DNA from: Sepiola atlantica
Lineage: Eukaryota; Mollusca; Cephalopoda; Sepiida; Sepiolidae
Reading direction: 5' to 3'
DNA: 64,000 nt
Assembly: GCA_963556195.1 (NCBI GenBank)
Contig: OY744520.1
Coordinates: 6,959,704-7,023,703 of the forward strand
The notes beneath the pieces were generated by a model. It was not told the DNA's origin. It saw nothing but the letters and a program-made list of their open reading frames with translations, and made no database searches. The translations under genes and the position numbers were made by a program. Positions 35,217-46,017 of the stretch are shown here, one piece after another (positions within the stretch are counted from its first letter, which is position 1; each line of letters begins with the position of its first letter).

Positions 35217-35220
<4 letters not shown>
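35203..35220 (-). repeat. Right terminal inverted repeat
   Basis: AAAATCGACCTACCCTAA on the plus strand, complementary to the left end with one mismatch; abuts a 53-bp TA run. Confidence 0.7.

Positions 35221-35273
<53 letters not shown>
35221..35273. repeat. (TA)n microsatellite
   Basis: Long uninterrupted TA run starting at the transposon end. Confidence 0.97.
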
Positions 35274-35276
<3 letters not shown>

Positions 35277-35539
35277 TTTATGTGTTCTTTTCTTTGTTTA
35301 AATTTAATTATAAAAAGTATGGTAATTCTCGAACACTAGCTTGCAGCCATTATGAAAATATATTCATGGCAAGTAAGCTACACAGAGTCGTCCGTGTTTC
35401 ATCCCGCATGAAATCTTCAGGATATATATCTCTGACGAGACACATTTAAGACAAAAGTAAAAAAAAAACTGATTTTTAATAAAAACATATATTTCTATCT
35501 TAATTCGTGGTTTCTATCGTCATTTTGCCTATATTTTTT

Positions 35540-36072
35540 TAAGAATACTCGTCTCAGGACGAGTAAAATTAATTCATTAAAAAGAATAGTTTTGCATCTG
35601 TTTTATGTCACCTTACGAAGAGTAAAATCAAGATATAGTGCTACTAAACCTTATGTCCAGAATCCTTATTCCAATGTTGATCAAAATCCATTACATGATT
35701 TGGATTCTAGTAAATGTCTAAAATGTAAGGCATAAGCTTAACGGGTCTTAAGAAAAAATAAAAATTCAGGGAATCTCGCTTAATTGGTGTCTGATGACTC
35801 TGGGTCAAATTTAATGGAAATCTGAAATATTCGAATTTTCAATTGTGAGGTTGTGTCCATATTATGCCCATAATAACGCTTAAAATTTTTCAGTTTATTT
35901 GAAAAATTGAAGTTATCTGAATTTTAACGAATGACTTCCACCCCCTCTTGTCCCCTTTTCCCTCTTTTACATAAAATTCAATTAAACTAAATATAGCGCA
36001 CATTACCACACCTTACGCTTATCAGCTGTGTTCCAAAATTCATAATGATCAGTTGATTAGTTTAAAGATTGG
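35540..36072 (-). mobile_element. Helitron-like element, copy 2 (about 530 bp)
   Basis: On the minus strand it starts AACTAATCAACTGATCATTA then TGAATTTTGGAACACAGCTG, runs through an AT-rich body also found at 43.84-44.37 kb, and ends GAATTAATTTTACTCGTCCTG with a hairpin (ACTCGTCT CA GGACGAGT on the plus strand, 35547-35564). A short 3' hairpin close to the terminus and no inverted repeats is the Helitron plan; the final CTAGT is eroded here. Non-autonomous; no Rep/helicase is present. Confidence 0.62.
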
Positions 36073-36074
36073 AG

Positions 36075-36560
36075 TTCAGACAAGCACCTACCGTGGCATA
36101 ACGATAGAGTAGACAGTGACTAGCGACGTATCTTCTGTGCAAACCAAGAGAAGAGAGTGACCCTCACTAGATTTCGAAGTCGATTTTGTACTCTGTCAAG
36201 GCAGTACTGTGTGCGACACCTCCCCACGTGTTGCATCAGTATTCCATCTTGTGACGTATCTGACTCTTGTATAGGTCGAGGATTGCACCAGGAGTCAGGT
36301 ACTTTCCGGGGAAATAGAATTATCCAATCATTTTTCCAGTGACCTTAGCAACGGATTGGATATACGTCTTCCATTTAAGATCTGGGGTGAACGTCAGGGT
36401 GTTCTCCAAGGAGGGTGTTCTCCAAGGAGGTTGTCATTTATTTCGACTGTGGCAAAACTGGGATCTGAGCGTTGGTGATAAAAGGAGAGAACGTTTGTTT
36501 TAAAGATGTTAATAGTAAAAAAAACATTATTCCCACTGCACCACATGCTCTAGGTTTAAA
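36075..36560 (-). pseudogene. LINE-A coding fragment
   Basis: The minus strand reads TLTFTPDLKWKTYIQSVAKV, KYLTPGAILDLYKSQIRHKM, EY, and after frameshifts LSLCHGRCLSEL. These are the reverse-transcriptase C-terminal motifs of LINE-A (compare 59.5 and 29.9 kb). Several stops and a duplicated GGTGTTCTCCAAGGAGG block near 36.40 kb. Confidence 0.8.
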
Positions 36561-36649
36561 GAGAGAAAATCAGTGAGATTTAGATCACTAGTGTTCTTCG
36601 AGGTGACAGTCTTAGATAGTAGTGTTGCCTATAAATTACAAATTACGAC

Positions 36650-37115
36650 TAATTATAATAATTAAAATTGATACGTTTTTCAAACATAACTCAATCTCAA
36701 AACCGATGTTGTGTGGCTAAAATATATAGGGGGAGGTTTTTAAGGGAACAATCATTGATTAACCCAGCTTTACTATAATAATTGTGTGTGTATAAAAATC
36801 GTTGTGTGTGTATAAAAATCGTTGTGTGTGTACAAAATTGTTGTCTGCACATTACGTCATTGGCTTAATTACTGAAAACTCAAATAGCCGGACGTAATCC
36901 TTTTACTGTGTGAGTGAGAAAATATCCTCCATTTTTTAATAAAGACTAATGTTTATATATAATTAAATTGATGTACTTCCAACCCGTCACGCTAAAGTTA
37001 GCGAGTAAAACAGTTGCTCTTTTCTAGCACCCCGAACGAAACGATTTCAAGTAGTGGAAAGAAGCGAGAAAGCAAATAGTAAGTTAGACAACAATCTCAG
37101 ACTTACACCGCCGTC
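36650..37115 (+). repeat. Repeat E, copy 3 (longer version)
   Basis: Begins TCAAACATAACTCAATCTC, continues TGTGTGGCTAAAATATATAG, contains a 20-bp triplication (TTGTGTGTGTATAAAAATCG, 36789-36845), then GTGAGAAAATATCCTCCA and GTCACGCTAAAGTTAGCG, and ends GAGAAAGCAAATAGTAAGT. Copy 4 at 39.37 kb matches along almost the whole length. Confidence 0.82.
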
Positions 37116-37334
37116 TGAAATGAATTTGGAAAGAAATCCTCCACTCTATAAATGAAAAAGTCAACGATAAGTGTTTTCTTTCTTTAGGTCATCAGAAATG
37201 ATGGTAATTTACCTTTTCATATATAATTTATTATTGACGTAATTCTATGATTTTTATATGAATATTTTAATAATATATCACTAGCTAGTGCGAACACTGG
37301 CGAGGCATAACGTTTTCGCCATAGGCTGTACACT

Positions 37335-37716
37335 AGTATTTATTTACTCCTCTCCAGGAGTTAGGCACAATGCCAGTTTTTATCTTACTCCCACAAGTAA
37401 GATGTGACCCACGGTCGGGTCGGGAAAGTGGGGTTTGAAAAGCCAGCGCCCGAAAGGTGAGCACTCTGGCCATTAAAAATTGCCTGGGCAGCCCCGTCGG
37501 CATTCCCCGGTAGGGGCGCCTCAGGCAGTAAGCAATAAACTTACTCCTCCCCAAAGAGGGGAGGCAACGCCTGGGAGGGTGGACCTCCTAGAACTGCACA
37601 GGACAGACCCATAGACAGGCGTAAATCAAGCCCCGAAGGTCAAGACAATACCAATCTATGGGGTGCAGTATCCATCGGAACAGATACTACACTTTGATCT
37701 TAGCCAAAAGGCCAAA
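37335..37716 (-). mobile_element. U2-headed SINE (second unit of an inverted dimer)
   Basis: The minus-strand head is at 37713-37678 (GGCCTTTTGGCTAAGATCAA...GTAGTATCTGTTC), with the same extra A. The body is in the standard order and the tail GTGCCTAACTCCTGGAGAG ends at about 37345. It is closely similar to the 16.55-kb copy. Confidence 0.85.
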
Positions 37717-38072
37717 GCCCCTAGTATTATTCACTCCTCTCCAGGAGTTAGGCACAAGGCCAGTTTTATCCTACTCCCACAAGTAAGATGTGACCCAAGG
37801 TCGGGTCGGAAAGTGGGGGTTGAAAAGCCAGCGCTCGAGAGGTGAGCACTCTGACCATTAAAAATTGCCTGGGCAGCCCCGTCGGCATTCCCCTGTAGGG
37901 GCGCCTCAAGCAGTAAGCAATTAACTTACTCCTCCCCAAAGAGGGGAGGCAAAGCCTGGGAGGGTGAACCTCCTAGAACTGCACAGGACCAGACAACCCC
38001 CAATAGACCGGCGTAAATCCAGACCCAAAGGCCAAGACAATACCAGTTTATTAGGTGGGTTAAAACCCCTGG
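37717..38072 (-). mobile_element. U2-SINE body with alternative head (first unit of the dimer)
   Basis: On the minus strand it starts CCCAGGGGTTTTAACCC, CACCTAATAAACTGGTATTG, the same head replacement as in the 32.6-33.3 kb array. The full body and tail follow and lead directly into the U2 head of the next unit, through TAATACTAGGGGCTTT. Confidence 0.83.
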
Positions 38073-39078
38073 GTTTAAAAACTATGTTTTAAAAAAATAC
38101 TCCACAATTATACAGACTCGCCGAAAGTGACAGCTATTGAGTTGATTTTAAAAAGTAGACTAATCGTTTGATATGAGAAGCATTAAAAAATATTCATGAC
38201 TTTTGTCAAATTCCTTTTTGCTAAAAATATTTAGAATATAAAGTAACAAAAATGGATAATTCATTTTATCGTATACGACGAGATATTTATATTTTTTATC
38301 GGTAATCGGTTTGGCATTACCGTCCAGAAAATTAATTCTTCTCATCCCAAATTTTCAGAATACAAAAAAGTTGATTCTTTTCTTTTATTCTGAATCCAAT
38401 TATCAATTGCAATATTTATTAGGCTATTTAGTTTTGCGAAATTCAGTTACAGAATTCCTTCTTTCACTCTCGTACGACTTTCCGACTTTCCATATTTACA
38501 TTAGAAAAATATGCGTCTTCTCTTTTCTCCCATTCACTTTCTCTCTCTCTCTTTTATCCCCTGTACTCTCTCTCTCTCTCTTTTATCCCCTCAACTCTTT
38601 CTCTTTTTTCATCTCCACTCTCAGTATGTGTGTCGATCATGTAGACTGTTAATCACGCCTTCTCCAACCCGTGCAGGTCAAAACCAATACTTATAATAAA
38701 TCATCGTACACTGAGGATGGTTTATGGACCCAAAGTTGTTTTCGTTACTGAATATTAACTTTACGAACAATAAAGAGTACACAAATAATTTTTTTAATCA
38801 TTTATATTTTCCTTAAAATCTTGACCTAAGTATTTGTTAAATAAATTTGCGAATAGAATGCATACTAAGCACAAAAGGAAATAATTTTCTTTTTAATTAT
38901 CCTTTCTTTAACACATCGCTATAACTTCTCATATCTTGTTAAAAAAATCTCCTGAAATCTATCAATACTATCATCCATGCAGTCAGTCCATTCTTTATAC
39001 CCTAAACAACATCTCAGTTTTCAACATGATGTAAACCAGTTTCACTAGTTATATGCTATGGCGACTTCCTCCACTCTC
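38073..39078. other. Unassigned AT-rich stretch with CT tracts
   Basis: A 34-bp duplication CTCTCTCTCTTTTATCCCCT is at 38541-38605. Nothing else recognised. Confidence 0.5.
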
Positions 39079-39170
39079 TTGCCTTTTGACTAGGATCAAA
39101 GTGTAGTATCTGTTTTAATACTACACTTCATCCCTCTGTAATTTTAGACTGGGGAAATTTTTATTTTTGT
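39079..39170 (+). mobile_element. U2-type SINE head, diverged
   Basis: TGCCTTTTGACTAGGATCAA then AGTGTAGTATCTGTTTTAAT matches the U2 head with the extra A. A TAGACTGGGGAAATTTT block follows as in the other diverged heads. No standard body. Confidence 0.72.
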
Positions 39171-39369
39171 CATAATCCAGAGTGACCCTTTTCGGAGAAC
39201 TTATGTCTAACTGCTTTCATAGGGACTCCTGTCTGTTCGTTCGCAAACTCATCCTAGGGGTTGGAGATTAAAACACAAAACCTTATATATTCTGAAACTA
39301 CTTAGAGAACTTGAATTAGTGTATTTCATTTTGATCAAAATTATCGTGGGGCTTGAATTTGCGCCCGAC

Positions 39370-39762
39370 ATTTATAAAAATATTTAACCATGTATTTTAT
39401 GTGGCTAAAATATAGAGGAGGAAGGTTTTAGGGACACATGCATTAATATAATAACGCGTGTGTGTGTGTGTGTGTGTGTGTGAATAATCGTTACCTACAT
39501 ATAACGTCATTTACTTTATTACTGAAAACTGAAATAGCCAAACGCAATTCTTTTCGTGCGTGAGTAAGAAAATATCCTCCACTCTGTAATCGAGACCAAT
39601 GTATATATATATAAATAAATGTATGTATTTCTATCCTGTCACGCTAAAATTAGCGGGTAAAAAACATGCCTTTTTCTAAACCTTCGACAAAACCATTTCA
39701 AGAGGCGAGGGGAAGTGAGAAAGCAAATAGCAAGTCAGACACAAGACTATGCATTAAATTTA
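39370..39762 (+). repeat. Repeat E, copy 4
   Basis: Same order as copy 3: TATTTTATGTGGCTAAAATA, (TG)13 at 39455-39482 where copy 3 has its GTGTGTGTATAAAAATC triplication, AGTAAGAAAATATCCTCCAC, GTCACGCTAAAATTAGCGGG and GAGAAAGCAAATAGCAAGTC. Confidence 0.82.
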
Positions 39763-39764
39763 AC

Positions 39765-39958
39765 AAAAATATTTCAATAAATGTCACTTTATTTACACCC
39801 TTCTCACCCAACCAATAGGAAATACATCCTTGGGTCCCACCCTAAAAATTGAATATAAAATGTAAAAAATAAAAAAGTAATATGATCCTATGAGATAGGT
39901 GTGAATGGACATGGGTTTCTCATTTAATCCCGGGCAAAGCCGAGTCTTCCTGTTAGTC
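39765..39958 (+). mobile_element. Helitron-like 3' end, type G copy 1
   Basis: CACTTTATTTACACCCTTCT, then GGTCCCACCCTAAAAATTG, an AT-rich centre, and the terminus AATCCCGGGCAAAGCCGAGT then CTTCCTGTTAGTC. A GC hairpin followed within about ten bases by a (C/T)TAGT-like end is the Helitron 3' signature. Matches 49.97-50.24 kb. Confidence 0.55.
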
Positions 39959-40414
39959 ATAAATAATAGTTTAGTTTATGTTCATGTTTAGGACTAGTAA
40001 TCTAATCGTGGTTTTCATATTCATAACATTTAATATGCTGTATTTTTCAACTTTCTTTGGATGGTCTACGTTCATGACATAACTTGTTTACTTGTCTACG
40101 TATTAGAGTATAAAAGCCACAAAACTTCCACGGTGGGTCGATCCCGTTTCCCCATCAGAAAAGATAGTAAAAATCCGCAGATCATTTGAGAGCAGAACAA
40201 TCCAAATCTAGTTAGTTTCCGTGTGCCCTATATACGAGGGCATGGCCAAAGGGGTTGTGTATTCCATTCTATGTTACATGAAACTAGTGAAATGTGCCGC
40301 TCTTTGAGGTAATGCTGGCTGAACATTCCAAAACATGCCCCAGAAACATCCAAAACGAGTAATCCGAAAAAGAAAACTTGAAATCGGGTATATCGGTTTA
40401 AAAAAAACGCGGCC
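39959..40414. other. Unassigned stretch
   Basis: The minus-strand ORF 40228-40482 has no motif and runs into the satellite. Confidence 0.5.
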
Positions 40415-41362
40415 CTAAAACAATAATTTTTAACATGTAAACAAAAAAGTATTTGTATATCTTTCTTATGCCTTGATAACAATCATTTTTAACATGTAAA
40501 CAAAAAAAAATGTATTTGTATGGCTTTCTTATGCCTTGATAACAATCATTTTTAACATGTAAACAAAAAAAAATGTATTTGTATGGCTTTCTTATGCCTT
40601 GATAACAATCATTTTTAACATGTAAACAAAAAAAAATGTATTTGTATGGCTTTCTTATGCCTTGATAACAATAATTTTTAACATGTAAACAAAAAAATGT
40701 ATTTGTATGGCTTTCTTATGCCTTGATAACAATCATTTTTAACATGTAAACAAAAAAAAATGTATTTGTATGGCTTTCTTATGCCTTGATAACAATCATT
40801 TTTAACATGTAAACAAAAAAAAATGTATTTGTATGGCTTTCTTATGCCTTGATAACAATCATTTTTAACATGTAAACAAAAAAAAATGTATTTGTATGGC
40901 TTTCTTATGCCTTGATAACAATCATTTTTAACATGTAAACAAAAAAAAATGTATTTGTATGGCTTTCTTATGCCTTGATAACAATCATTTTTAACATGTA
41001 AACAAAAAAAAATGTATTTGTATGGCTTTCTTATGCCTTGATAACAATCATTTTTAACATGTAAACAAAAAAAAATGTATTTGTATGGCTTTCTTATGCC
41101 TTGATAACAATCATTTTTAACATGTAAACAAAAAAAAATGTATTTGTATGGCTTTCTTATGCCTTGATAACAATCATTTTTAACATGTAAACAAAAAAAA
41201 ATGTATTTGTATGGCTTTCTTATGCCTTGATAACAATCATTTTTAACATGTAAACAAAAAAATGTATTTGTATGTCTTTCTTATGCCTTGATAACAATCA
41301 TTTTTAACATGTAAACAAAACAAATGTAATTGTATGTCTTTCTTATGCCTTGATAACAGCTA
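40415..41362. repeat. 63-bp satellite, about 15 copies
   Basis: The unit contains AACAATCATTTTTAACATG, TAAACA9TG, TATTTGTATGGCTTTC and TTATGCCTTGAT. Central copies appear identical, including the A9 run; the first one and last three differ (shorter A run, TATATC/TATGTC). No ORF or hairpin spans it. Confidence 0.98.
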
Positions 41363-42294
41363 GCATTCTTGCTGGGATTATTTTACGAACTTTTTGAGAG
41401 TCTATTTTGTTACTGAGTTTCAAACTGTTATTGTAAAAGAAACACGACCTCTTGTTTCGAATCCATTTCTCGTAGATATCTTCTGGGGTGGCTGCTGGTT
41501 TATGTTGGGCTCTTTTACAGTTCTAATTGGTTTAGGATTCGTGCCAGTTTGAGTCACCGATCGCCTAGTATTTGATGGTGTAATGTTGCGTTCTTTGCTA
41601 ACAAGGAATGTTTGCCCTTTCCCCTTAGATCAATAAGCCGTGATAAATATGGCGTAAGAATAGAAAGCCGGTCGCTTATCAAAACGAGAAAGTCATGTCT
41701 GGTTAAACCGCTGCGTTTATAAACAGCAAATAACATTAGAAGAATTATTAAAAAATTAATAAGGCGTGATATCTTTTATAGGGGTTGGCAGCGACTTTGA
41801 ATGAAGTTGAGAATACAACATTCGTTCCAAAAATTAAACAGCTTCGACGTCTCAAAGTCCTATCTACTTCGCTTCTTCTTCTATAGTCATAGAGATTTTC
41901 AATCAGTCAGAATTTCCCAGGGTATCTTGATTGACAAGAGACGTAAACAGCCATTTACTCTCTAAACTCAATAACAAAACCGAATTTCGTTTAGTTCCGA
42001 ATTAATCTTACTTTCTTCACATGTTGAACATTTCCATATGCCATCTACGCACAATGACAAATCTGTCATCCGAGAGACATGTCTCACCCCAAGCCTAAAA
42101 AAGCAAGAACAATTTAGAGGCGCAAATGAATGTTTTTTTATGAAAACAGGTGTGAGTTTAAACTTTAGAATTTTCATGGGAAAATAATGACTCATAAAAT
42201 AAATAATTTTTTTTTGCGATTCCTTGAAAATAGTTGGAACAAAATCATATCTTTACACTTTATTCAACAACCACTAGACGGGGATACGTCCTTG
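41363..42294. other. Unassigned stretch
   Basis: No recognisable element. Confidence 0.5.
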
Positions 42295-42540
42295 AATCAG
42301 TCCGAAAATGACTTTGTTGCTGTCAGGTTGAGGTAGGGTTCTGTTAAGTCCTAGAAAGTCTTCCTCCCAGGCTTTACCTTCTCTCTAACAAGACGTGTGT
42401 TTATTGCTAATCACTAGAGGCGCCCCTACTGGGGAATACTGACGGGGATTCTCAGTATGCGCTCAACCTAGTAAGCTGGCTTTTCAAAAGCCCGCCTGAC
42501 CTTGTGTTTAATTTTCCTGGGGGGAGGTAAATATATTCAC
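42295..42540 (+). mobile_element. U2-SINE body, older subfamily
   Basis: TCAGGTTGAGGTAGGGTTC, CCCAGGCTTTACCTTCTCT, ATTGCTAATCACTAGAGGCG, CCCTACTGGGGAATACTGAC and GACCTTGTGTTTAATTTTCC follow U2-SINE body order. It groups with the 49.3-kb copy (shared GTCAGGTTGAGGT / GTCGGGCTGAGGT and AATCA.CT.AGGCG). No U2 head. Confidence 0.75.
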
Positions 42541-42923
42541 CATTTTACATTTAGTCATGTATAAATAGTTGTCGATCCGAGTGGGACGTAAAATAATAAA
42601 GCAATATTGGAAGATGAATCAGCTGTTACGAAGACCAGTTATAGAAACCAAAGCATAAACAACGCCTCCTATCGGAAATATTGTCAACAATTATCCAATA
42701 CGTCTTCACATGTCTGATAAACAATAATGTTCTCCCTCTGTTATATTTCCACTTACCGGTGCGTGTATAAACCGTTATGCACTCGTGTCGTCGTCTGGGA
42801 CCCATGTGTTTACACGTCTGGTAATAAAATCACTCGGACGCCGATGTTTTTAATAAAAGTTTATTACAAATAGAAGAACAGTCACGGATAAAAATCAGAA
42901 ACTGGTTACTTTCGTATGCGAGG

Positions 42924-42956
<33 letters not shown>

Positions 42957-43786
42957 AGAGAGAGAGACACACACACAGATAAACAGTCAAATATATAGAC
43001 GGATAGATTATCCCGCTACACCTAGTTACATTGTGTGCGCTCGCTCCACATCGAGAACGATACCCCTGACACGTCTTTCCTGCTTGAAGTCTCGCCAGCC
43101 AAGAGACAGAAAATATTAATTTGGAAGTCACGGGAGTTCAGTCACTTCCGTTCTGGGGTCACCTATGACCCTTAAGGTGTCACTCAAACGTTCCATTCAA
43201 ACAATACTACCAGATCAGGCTGTCTGAAAACATCGGCTTCCTGACCCAAAATGCACCAATCATTGATGTTTTATTGTTTTTTTTCTCTTTGAAAAACTCG
43301 ATCATGTTCTGCAAAATCAAAAATAAACAAATAGAAATAAATAAACTGAGATCAGAAGCCAGAGAGTTAGTATATAAACAGGCTTGGATGTTCTATTATG
43401 CTTAAGTCAATTCTCTGGGTTCTGATTGGTTGTTATTCCATGGATAGATACTCTATTATATTGCTTCATTGAAGCAAGCGTTTCACGTTAACTGGATGAC
43501 GCTTACGCCTGTTAGTGTCAATTTGATTCTAGAATTAAATATAGTTTGTTTCATCACCCTATAGGTTTTGCTACTGACGTAATGTGACCACTTAATTTTA
43601 CTACCACATAATCAGAGGGTCATGATCATATCTGAGTCATTTTGATCGCCATATGAACGTTTTTAGTAGCTTTTCTCTTGATCCAGAGTTGTGTTTGCGT
43701 TGAACTTGTTGTGATTGTTGATTCGCTCGGGAAGCTACACCACCTTGTGCGTAGAAAAATACTAGAACATGTTTAAATGTTATATC

Positions 43787-43792
<6 letters not shown>
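42541..43792. other. Unassigned stretch with a GATA/GA tract
   Basis: GATA then GA then AC repeats lie at 42923-42978. Nothing else recognised. Confidence 0.5.

Positions 43793-43829
<37 letters not shown>
43793..43829. repeat. (TA)n microsatellite
   Basis: TA run directly adjoining the Helitron-like terminus. Confidence 0.97.
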
Positions 43830-43830
<1 letters not shown>

Positions 43831-43833
43831 TAC

Positions 43834-44372
43834 TAGAAAGGTACCCGTCCCAGGACGGGTATAATTAATTCCCTGAACAGAAGAGTTTTTGCGCCATTTT
43901 TATGTCACTTTAAAGAGATTAAAATGTAGATATAATGATGCAGAACCTTATGTGTATAATCCTCATTCTAATTTTAATTACAAACAATTACATGATTGTT
44001 ATTCTAGAAAATGTCTTAAGCTTAAGGAGTCTTAAGCAAGATTAATTGCATTTCTATTTCTTAATTGGTGTCTAATTACTATGGATCAAATTCAGTGCAA
44101 AATTGAAATATTTTAATTTTCAAATTTTCAAATTGTGCCCATATTATCACCTCTGGAATCTATTTAAACTACTCTAAAAAAACTGAAATGTGGGGTACGT
44201 TTGTTAATTGATGTCTAACAACTATTGTAAAAATTGCACTAAGATCGGAGGTATCTGAATTTTCACGAAGGGTTTCCGCAACCTTTTCGTCCTTCTTTTA
44301 TTAAACAAAATATGACCCTAATTTAAGCCCCCTTACGCATGGTCGGTTAATTAATTAGTTTAGGAGTCCTGT
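43834..44372 (-). mobile_element. Helitron-like element, copy 3 (about 540 bp)
   Basis: Full-length partner of copy 2. On the minus strand the 3' end reads GGAATTAATTATACCCGTCC, TGGGACGGGTACCTTTCTAG, T: an 8-bp-stem hairpin followed six bases later by CTAGT. No inverted ends and no protein-coding content. Its 5' side has ACTAATTAATTAACCGACCA. Confidence 0.7.
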
Positions 44373-46016
44373 ACAAATATATGAACATATAAACGTACCT
44401 AATTTTATATATTATTTTACTCAAGGAATTGTCCCAAAATAATTTCCACTTAAATATCTAATAGCTTAAATTATGAGATCCTTCGTCTTTTAAATAAAAG
44501 AAATTGCTATATCACCAGAAGAACTCCTTTAACGTCCCATAATCTATGTTAACCAATCGGATACTTACGATGCACCGATCGGTTACCAGAATAACCATTC
44601 GTACCTAACCTTATTCTATTCTTAATTTCGAAAACATTTTCTAGCTGACTCGAGACCACAAACACGACAACGTGTCATAAATATTAGGCTGCAAATCTAA
44701 TAATAATTCCTTGATCTTAAGAAAAACTCTCCTATTGCTCAGTTGAAGAAAAGTTCGTGCGGCGTGTTAAAATAATGATTCATTATGCAAGAATAAGTAT
44801 TCTTCAAAAATCAGACGGATCAAAGTCTGGCGAAGTCTTGTGTAAAGCAGAATTCAATTCTTCGATCTTGTTTCGGGTGGTATGTGGCGTTGCATGAATA
44901 GTTGCTGATTTTAGTAATTCGATGAAGTTGAAGAATGTTCAATTTAAAGCCGATGGGGTTGTACTTTGATCAAATCCGAAAGCTTTCAGATCGCTGATAG
45001 ACGGTCGTAGTGTTGGTCTTTGAAGAATAGTTGTTGGTTTATTAAGCAAATGGTTATTGAAACACATTATTTTAATACAACTTTGTTATTCAAGGAATTA
45101 CTATGTACCTGTTAGTGTGAGTGACTCTGTGGTGAGAAGAGATGTGATTCGAACGAACGCTAAAAAGCGACTGGTTTGAATAGCCACCCTCTTTCTTTCT
45201 CCGGTTCGTTTGGATACGCTTTCCTTCCGAAACCGAGTAAAAATTTTCACATGTAGTCTCATAATCAGAATTCTCGGCTAATAAGAATCAGCACTGCTAG
45301 ATTTAACCCCAAAATATAGTAATCCTGTGTGAAATGAGAAACCCAATAAAAACGGAAAACTGAACAGGCAAAAGCAGAGATCTAAGCCGGCAAACATCAG
45401 AAAAAGACCATATAACATATACCCAACACCCAGCCCCGCGCTTTTGGTCGGGAGAGGCGAAACGAAAAAGAACACTTCAAAACTCACGTACACGCTCGAT
45501 TCTCTCGCGCACCAATTCATACGCATTAAGGTCAGGCGGACAGAAACAAATTGTTACCCATTCACACGCACCAACAGAACAAGGTAGCCCCCACATTTAC
45601 ACGCTGCCTAATAATCACATACGCATAATACTCACGCACGCATATTCACACTAACAAATATCCTTAGCCCTCGTGTCTGATATTCACTGAACATTTCCTA
45701 CCCAAAACACGCGTTTGCATAAACTTTCTCAAATGAACATTTCTTCACTAAAATGACTTTTATCTTCTTATAAAATTATAGTTATAAATATTTTGCTATT
45801 TAATCACGTTTTCCTTGATTGTTCTATTTACAAAACTCGGTTCATGTGTTAAGTTAGCACTTGCTAACTCATGACCCTTCTATTCTCTCAAACTTTATTT
45901 CTTTGTATTTAAATATGCATGCACGCCCGTTTAACATCCTTCATGTTCCTTCCTCCGTCATAACTCGATTGTTCAAATCTAGATTAACAAAGACGTAGGG
46001 AAACATGACACTGTCT
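44373..46016. other. Unassigned stretch
   Basis: About 1.6 kb without a recognisable gene. The minus ORF 45278-45526 is hydrophobic but has no motif or context. Confidence 0.45.
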
Positions 46017-46017
46017 T

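Larger units (their letters stand above)
32123..35220 (+). mobile_element. Probable DNA transposon with 18-bp inverted ends and an unclassified ORF
   Basis: The left end begins TTAGGGGAGGTCGATTTT (32123-32140). The right end, read on the minus strand from 35220, begins TTAGGGTAGGTCGATTTT, so 17 of 18 bases match. Both ends abut TA repeats, which fits insertion at TA. Between them lie a degraded ORF of an invertebrate protein family (33.35-34.76 kb) and an array of U2-SINE-type units (32.59-33.34 kb) inserted upstream of it. Length about 3.1 kb, or about 2.35 kb without the SINE array. Superfamily not recognised. That the ends and the ORF belong to one element is inference from position. Confidence 0.65.

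Noticed and set aside
40415..41362. CRISPR-like regular repeat array
   Set aside because: Repeats are directly adjacent with no unique spacers, in eukaryotic DNA; it is a satellite.
45278..45526. Hydrophobic minus-strand ORF
   Set aside because: Same reason; no supporting motif or context.
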